Positions 5,399-8,546 of a DNA stretch of 8,546 nt are shown here, piece by piece (position 1 is the first letter of the stretch; the number at the start of each line of letters is the position of its first letter). Below the pieces are notes generated by a model. It saw only the letters and a list, made by a program, of their open reading frames with translations. It was not told the DNA's origin and searched no databases. This DNA comes from an uncultured Clostridia bacterium (lineage in GTDB: Bacteria > Bacillota > Clostridia > Oscillospirales > Oscillospiraceae), in NCBI GenBank assembly GCA_945613045.1, contig CALZAG010000065.1:1-8546 (forward strand). Reading direction: 5' to 3'. A program made the position numbers and the translations under genes.

Positions 5399-5995
5399 AT
5401 GAGCTCACCGAAAAAGACGGACAGACGGGTGAAATACACAAAGCAGGCCATCAGGGACAGCTTTCTGAAGCTGCTCAGTGAAAAACCCATCGAGAAAATA
5501 AGCGTGACGGAGATATGTCGGGAGGCGGAGATAAACCGCGGAACATTTTATTCCCACTACACCGATCCCTATGATCTCAGGGAGAGCCTCGTGAAAGAGC
5601 TGATCGAGGCGGTGAGGGCCCGAATGCTGGAGCTCGGAGTGTCGACCCGCCTCACGGCCGCGCAGATGTTTAAGCTGCTGAAGGAAAATCAGGAGCTTTG
5701 CAGGATCTTTGCCGGGCCTTACGGGGACAAGGAGTCGATGCTTAAGATAATAAGAAGCAACGCAACCGCGTATATGGAGCAGGAATCGGAGGTCCTCTGC
5801 GGTCTGAGCGAGTATGCGCAGAGCAGCGTAAGGGAAATGCTCATAGCCTCCATAGCCTCCGTTGTCAAGTGCTGGTTCGATTCCGGGATGCAGGAGCCTG
5901 CCGAGGAGATCTCACGTCTGCTGGATACCTTCTGCGCGTACGGTCTCGCAGGCTTCGCCCCCCGGCAGCATTTCCATGCGGACGATTCGGAGTAG
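5399..5995 (+). CDS. TetR/AcrR-family transcriptional regulator, Firmicutes C-terminal type
   Basis: This is a dimeric DNA-binding repressor, or in some subfamilies activator, of 198 residues. The N-terminal helix-turn-helix occupies about 14-60: YTKQAIRDSFLKLL, then SVTEICREAEINRGTFYSHY (35-54), which is the recognition region, then DPYDL. The spacing and wording fit the DhaS-like Firmicutes group whose C-terminal domain binds an effector or protein partner. The C-terminal helices here carry no residues that reveal a ligand. AAGAAGG a few bases before the ATG supports the start, and a strong promoter precedes it. It is divergent from the transporter-birA operon across 238 bases, the usual arrangement for a local regulator. 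Codon use differs from its neighbours: 7 of 12 Ile codons are ATA and 7 of 14 Arg codons are AGA/AGG by my count. That may reflect a different history. The stop codon lies in a REP-like repeat. Confidence 0.93.
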   Translation: MSSPKKTDRRVKYTKQAIRDSFLKLLSEKPIEKISVTEICREAEINRGTFYSHYTDPYDLRESLVKELIEAVRARMLELGVSTRLTAAQMFKLLKENQELCRIFAGPYGDKESMLKIIRSNATAYMEQESEVLCGLSEYAQSSVREMLIASIASVVKCWFDSGMQEPAEEISRLLDTFCAYGLAGFAPRQHFHADDSE

Positions 5996-6047
5996 GGATG
6001 GCGGATCGCCCGTATGGCACTAACGGACGAGCCATGCTCGCCCCTAC
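5992..6047. repeat. REP-like doublet overlapping the TetR stop codon
   Basis: A forward element (5992-6012) has GTAGGG then a GGCG-GAT-CGCC hairpin and CG. After 11 bases an inverted element (6024-6047) has on the minus strand GTAGGGGC, core GAGCATGGCTC and GTCCG. The ends GTAGGG and CCCCTAC face each other as in bacterial paired REP units. The TAG stop of the TetR gene (5993-5995) is part of the first GTAGGG. No T-run follows, so it is not a standard terminator, though it could attenuate or stabilise the 3' end of the transcript. Confidence 0.65.
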
Positions 6048-6230
6048 AAACAGGGTGTCCTTAAATTACGCTGCCGACCCGCGTTCAGAGCAGCGTACAT
6101 CGCTTTCCCCTTGAGGGTAAGGCGTCGGCGTACCGACAGACAGGGAATATAACGGCAATTTCCGTTATAACCGGTCGGGCTGACGCAAGAGCGGCACACG
6201 CCATTCTCAATGCGGATTGGCTGTCTGCTA
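6024..6230 (+). repeat. Composite dispersed repeat, copy 3
   Basis: The inverted REP-like hairpin (6024-6047) is followed by GGGTGTCCTTAAATT and GCTGCCG, close to 274-299 in copy 2. CCGACAGACAGGGAAT follows, then arms ATAACGG/CCGTTAT around CAATTT. ACCGGTCGGG (6170-6179), GACGCAA and TCAATGCGGAT (6207-6217) complete it. The last word is also in copy 1 (22-32, inverted). The order of shared words is the same in all copies. The gap 5996-6344 otherwise contains only the promoter region of the next gene. Confidence 0.6.
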
Positions 6231-6311
6231 AGACCAGATTTACATAATGTGTTGAAAACTATGTTGAAATTGTTCAAAAGGCATTGATAAAGCAAGGATT
6301 TGTTTACAGTT

Positions 6312-6320
6312 TGGTAAAAT
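6312..6320 (+). promoter_or_regulatory. Candidate extended -10 promoter of the lipoprotein gene
   Basis: TGGTAAAAT fits the extended -10 pattern TGnTATAAT with one mismatch and would start transcription near 6327, just before the AAAGGCGG ribosome binding site at 6331-6338. No good -35 is spaced correctly. A weaker alternative is TTGAAA (6264-6269) with GATAAA (6286-6291), 16 bases apart. An inverted TTGAA/TTCAA pair lies at 6264-6277. Confidence 0.35.
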
Positions 6321-6344
6321 GATTTTGACGAAAGGCGGCGAATT

Positions 6345-7499
6345 ATGAAAAAAATTGCAGCTTCATTGCTCGCCCTTGCCATGGCCGCATCGCTGTGCGC
6401 GTGCCGGGATATGTTGCATGACGAGGATGAAAGTCCGGTACCCAAGTTCGATTTGACGGTAAACTATAGCTTTGAGGATGAGACCCTGCCCGGGGATCCT
6501 CTCAGCAGCGTTATTTATTACAGCCAGAGTCTCGGCACGGCAAGCGTGCATTCCGACGTCAACGAACAGGCGGCCGCGGCGATAAACGATTCGCTCAGCG
6601 CCCTGTACGCACAGCTTCGGGATGAGGCCAATTATACCGAAAAAGTCGCCGCCGATCAGCCGGCCGATAACGTCGTTATGCTCAGCTACAGCTGCACGCC
6701 CGGCGCCGTCCGCTGTGATACCAGGGTACTGAGCCTCGTGTTTGACGTGGTTCAGAACATGGGCGGAGTTCACGGCAACTTCACGCGCTGCAGCCGAAGC
6801 TACAACTCCGACTCCGGCAAGGAGCTGAGCCTTGACGATATTTCCGAAAATCCGGCTCAGCTCAGAACGTTCATTGAAAACTACGTCATCGGCCTTGCCG
6901 CCGGCGACAACTACCGGGAAAACGGCGAGAGCTTCCTGTTTCCCGATTTTGAGGAGACGATACGTAGCATCGTGGCCGAGGGTCAGAAATGGTATTTTGA
7001 CGACAAGGGTCTTGTGATCTATGCCAATCCCTATGACATCGCGCCCTACAGCTACGGCGTGCTGTGCTTCACGGTGCCGTATTCCGCGCTGGAGGAGTTC
7101 ATCGACCCGGACTTCATGCCCGTGGAGCATGAGGGCGAGAACGGAATGATACTGGCCGAGGCCGGAGACGGTTTCGACCGCGGCAGCGTCAGCATGGTCG
7201 GTACGGTGACAGTCGACGAAGGCGCGCAAAGCATCATCCTCTCGGCCGAGGAAACGGTGTACGACGTCAGGCTGTACAGCAGTGACCGCACGCTCTGGCA
7301 GCGCAATTATCTGACTGACAGCGAGGCCGCCGAGCTCATATGCTATATCCCAGACGTGGTGCCGAGCATTATCCTTGAGTACCGGCTTGCCGACGGCACC
7401 GTCATTACCCGAGGCGTGTTCCAGAGCGGCGAGGACGGCACGATCCTGCTCGTCGAAATGGGCGAGGAGGAGCTGGCCTGGTTTTACGGCGGGAGCTGA
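6345..7499 (+). CDS. Lipoprotein with DUF4163/DUF3298 (RsiV-like) domains
   Basis: The 384-residue precursor has a lipoprotein signal: basic MKK, a hydrophobic stretch, and lipobox LCAC with the lipidated Cys at 20, so it should sit on the outer face of the membrane. Residues about 40-130 resemble DUF4163. Residues about 140-245 resemble DUF3298, shown by GGVHGNF (140-146), a GKELSLDDI stretch and YANPYDIAPY (226-235). The same pair occurs in peptidoglycan deacetylase PdaC and in anti-sigma factor RsiV, where DUF3298 binds lysozyme. The cytoplasmic anti-sigma part of RsiV and the deacetylase domain of PdaC are both absent. The last ~130 residues (250-384) form an acidic, beta-rich region I do not recognise. 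AAAGGCGG lies six bases before the ATG. The lipid kinase gene starts 40 bases downstream, probably in the same operon. A role in sensing or binding at the cell wall is inferred only. Confidence 0.85.
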   Translation: MKKIAASLLALAMAASLCACRDMLHDEDESPVPKFDLTVNYSFEDETLPGDPLSSVIYYSQSLGTASVHSDVNEQAAAAINDSLSALYAQLRDEANYTEKVAADQPADNVVMLSYSCTPGAVRCDTRVLSLVFDVVQNMGGVHGNFTRCSRSYNSDSGKELSLDDISENPAQLRTFIENYVIGLAAGDNYRENGESFLFPDFEETIRSIVAEGQKWYFDDKGLVIYANPYDIAPYSYGVLCFTVPYSALEEFIDPDFMPVEHEGENGMILAEAGDGFDRGSVSMVGTVTVDEGAQSIILSAEETVYDVRLYSSDRTLWQRNYLTDSEAAELICYIPDVVPSIILEYRLADGTVITRGVFQSGEDGTILLVEMGEEELAWFYGGS

Positions 7500-7539
7500 C
7501 GCATGATATGACAAAAACCGCTCAAGGTGGTAGGCTGAT

Positions 7540-8427
7540 ATGAAAACTCCTGTCATGATGATAATTAACCCCGCCGCTGGCAGGGGCGGCTACAAAAAGA
7601 ACCTGCCGGAGGCGCTCAAAATGCTGTCCGACGCGGGCTGCGCGGTCAGCGTATTCTTCACCGAGCGCCGAGGCCACGCGACCGAGCTTGCCGCCGAATA
7701 CGGCGCGGGCTTTGAAAAGCTGCTCGTCCTCGGCGGCGACGGCACGCTTGCCGAGGCCATAGCGGGGCTGATGAGCATGGAGATACGGCCCCAGGTGGGC
7801 TACATCCCCATCGGCACCGCGAACGACATCGCCCGCACAGTCGGCCTGACGAAAAACGACATTTTGGAGGGTGTGCGCAGGTTCCTCAAGGGCGAGCCGA
7901 GAGCCTTCGACACGGGGCGGCGCGACGGCGGATATTTTAACTACGTCGCCGCCTTCGGCGCATTTACCGAGGTCAGCTACGGCACGCCGCAGGAGTTTAA
8001 AAAGCAGCTCGGCGAGGCGGCCTACCTCATAGGCGCGGCCAAAAGCCTTTCAAAGCTCAAAAGCCGCCATGTGCGCGTCGAATACGACGGCGGCGAGCTG
8101 GAGGGGGAGTTTCTTTACGGCGGCGTGTCCAACGCCTATTCCGTGGGCGGGGTCGTCGACCTGCCGCGTGACGAGATCGACCTCGGCGACGGCCTGCATG
8201 AGCTTATTCTTGTCAAAAAACTGCCCTCCGCGGCGGCGCTCGCGTCCCTGGCCGCAAAGGTGCTCAGCCACGACTTTTCCAGCGAGTACATAGTCATTCT
8301 CCACACGAAAAAAGCCCGGTTCATCTTCGACGAGCCGGAAACGTGGTCCTTCGACGGTGAGGACGGCGGCGCGCACAGCGACATCAGCTTTGAAAACTGC
8401 CCCCGCGCCATTCAAATGATCTGTTAG
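7540..8427 (+). CDS. Diacylglycerol/YegS-BmrU-family lipid kinase
   Basis: Family members phosphorylate diacylglycerol or related lipids with ATP at the inner membrane face, often to recycle diacylglycerol released by lipoteichoic acid synthesis. The 295-residue product has the expected full length and motifs: NPAAGRGG (10-17), the nucleotide-binding GGDGT (65-69), PIGTANDIAR (90-99), an acidic position D124, the GDG loop (216-218) and DGE (272-274) near the C-terminus. D67, D124, D214 and D217 lie within one residue of the metal-site aspartates I recall for Staphylococcus aureus DgkB. GGDGT is followed by LAEA where LNEV is common, so the usual Asn is Ala here; the Glu is kept. The start has AAGGTGG nine bases upstream. 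The gene follows the lipoprotein gene by 40 bases with no terminator between. It could be DgkB or a paralogue with another lipid substrate. Confidence 0.93.
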   Translation: MKTPVMMIINPAAGRGGYKKNLPEALKMLSDAGCAVSVFFTERRGHATELAAEYGAGFEKLLVLGGDGTLAEAIAGLMSMEIRPQVGYIPIGTANDIARTVGLTKNDILEGVRRFLKGEPRAFDTGRRDGGYFNYVAAFGAFTEVSYGTPQEFKKQLGEAAYLIGAAKSLSKLKSRHVRVEYDGGELEGEFLYGGVSNAYSVGGVVDLPRDEIDLGDGLHELILVKKLPSAAALASLAAKVLSHDFSSEYIVILHTKKARFIFDEPETWSFDGEDGGAHSDISFENCPRAIQMIC

Positions 8428-8442
8428 TTTCCCTCCGCGGTT

Positions 8443-8546
8443 TTATGCTTCGAGCAATCTCTTTTGCGTCAGCACGATAATATCCTGCGGCAGTAACGAC
8501 AATTGATAATCCAGAAACGACAGGAAAAAGACCTGCAATACCCGGT
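8443..8546 (-). CDS. Possible 3' end of a leftward gene (partial)
   Basis: On the minus strand one frame is open from the window edge to a TAA at 8445-8443. It gives about 33 residues ending in QDIIVLTQKRLLEA, with mostly G/C-ending codons. A second minus frame is also open here, so the evidence is thin. If real, it would converge on the lipid kinase gene, leaving 15 bases between the stop codons. No terminator is visible in that gap. Confidence 0.25.
   Translation of the reverse strand, partial: RVLQVFFLSFLDYQLSLLPQDIIVLTQKRLLEA

Noticed and set aside
6000..6010. GGCG-GAT-CGCC hairpin after the TetR gene as an intrinsic terminator
   Set aside because: The stem is only four pairs and no T-run follows. 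It is better explained as the core of a REP-like element.
6363..7556. 397-codon minus-strand open frame opposite the lipoprotein gene
   Set aside because: It is slightly longer than the plus-strand gene, but the plus strand has a lipoprotein signal, a ribosome binding site and DUF3298 motifs. The minus translation matches nothing I know.

Overview
The window looks like chromosomal DNA from a low-GC-lineage (Firmicutes) but GC-rich member of the Clostridia, most likely an uncultured gut Oscillospiraceae-type bacterium. This is inference. It rests on AGGAGG-type ribosome binding sites, strongly G/C-ending codons in most genes, a 'Firmicutes-type' TetR regulator, a YkvI-family transporter, a DUF4163/DUF3298 lipoprotein, and GTAGGGGC hairpin repeats of a kind I recall being frequent in such genomes.

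Layout. Positions 1-447 are non-coding and packed with repeats: two copies of a composite element in opposite orientations, plus four short REP-like hairpins. A long nested palindrome (448-492) then precedes a complete fused TRAP transporter permease of the TAXI type (519-2537, +). Its gene ends at a strong bidirectional terminator (2555-2587), followed by a short spacer with another partial repeat. Next comes a leftward gene cluster, in transcription order: YkvI-family membrane transporter (5160-4069), HTH-less biotin ligase birA (4094-3351, overlapping the transporter by 26 bp), and an unknown membrane-anchored protein with a Pro/Thr-rich stalk (3339-2707). A divergent TetR regulator starts at 5399 behind a well-formed promoter. 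The TetR stop codon lies inside a REP-like doublet that opens a third large copy of the composite repeat (about 5992-6230). Downstream, a DUF4163/DUF3298 lipoprotein (6345-7499) and a diacylglycerol/YegS-type lipid kinase (7540-8427) read rightward and probably form an operon. The last ~100 bases may hold the 3' end of a leftward gene.

How the parts fit. The TetR gene sits divergently to transporter-birA-stalk protein, so it may control that operon and itself. The TRAP permease needs a TAXI periplasmic binding protein, which is not in the window; it may lie upstream of base 1, beyond the repeats. The lipoprotein and lipid kinase are both envelope-related, but nothing here shows a shared pathway.

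No defence system, mobile-element transposase, CRISPR array or RNA gene of a known class was seen. The most unusual content is the repeat family. Its composite copies share exact words at identical spacing in opposite orientations, and its hairpin cores show compensatory base changes.
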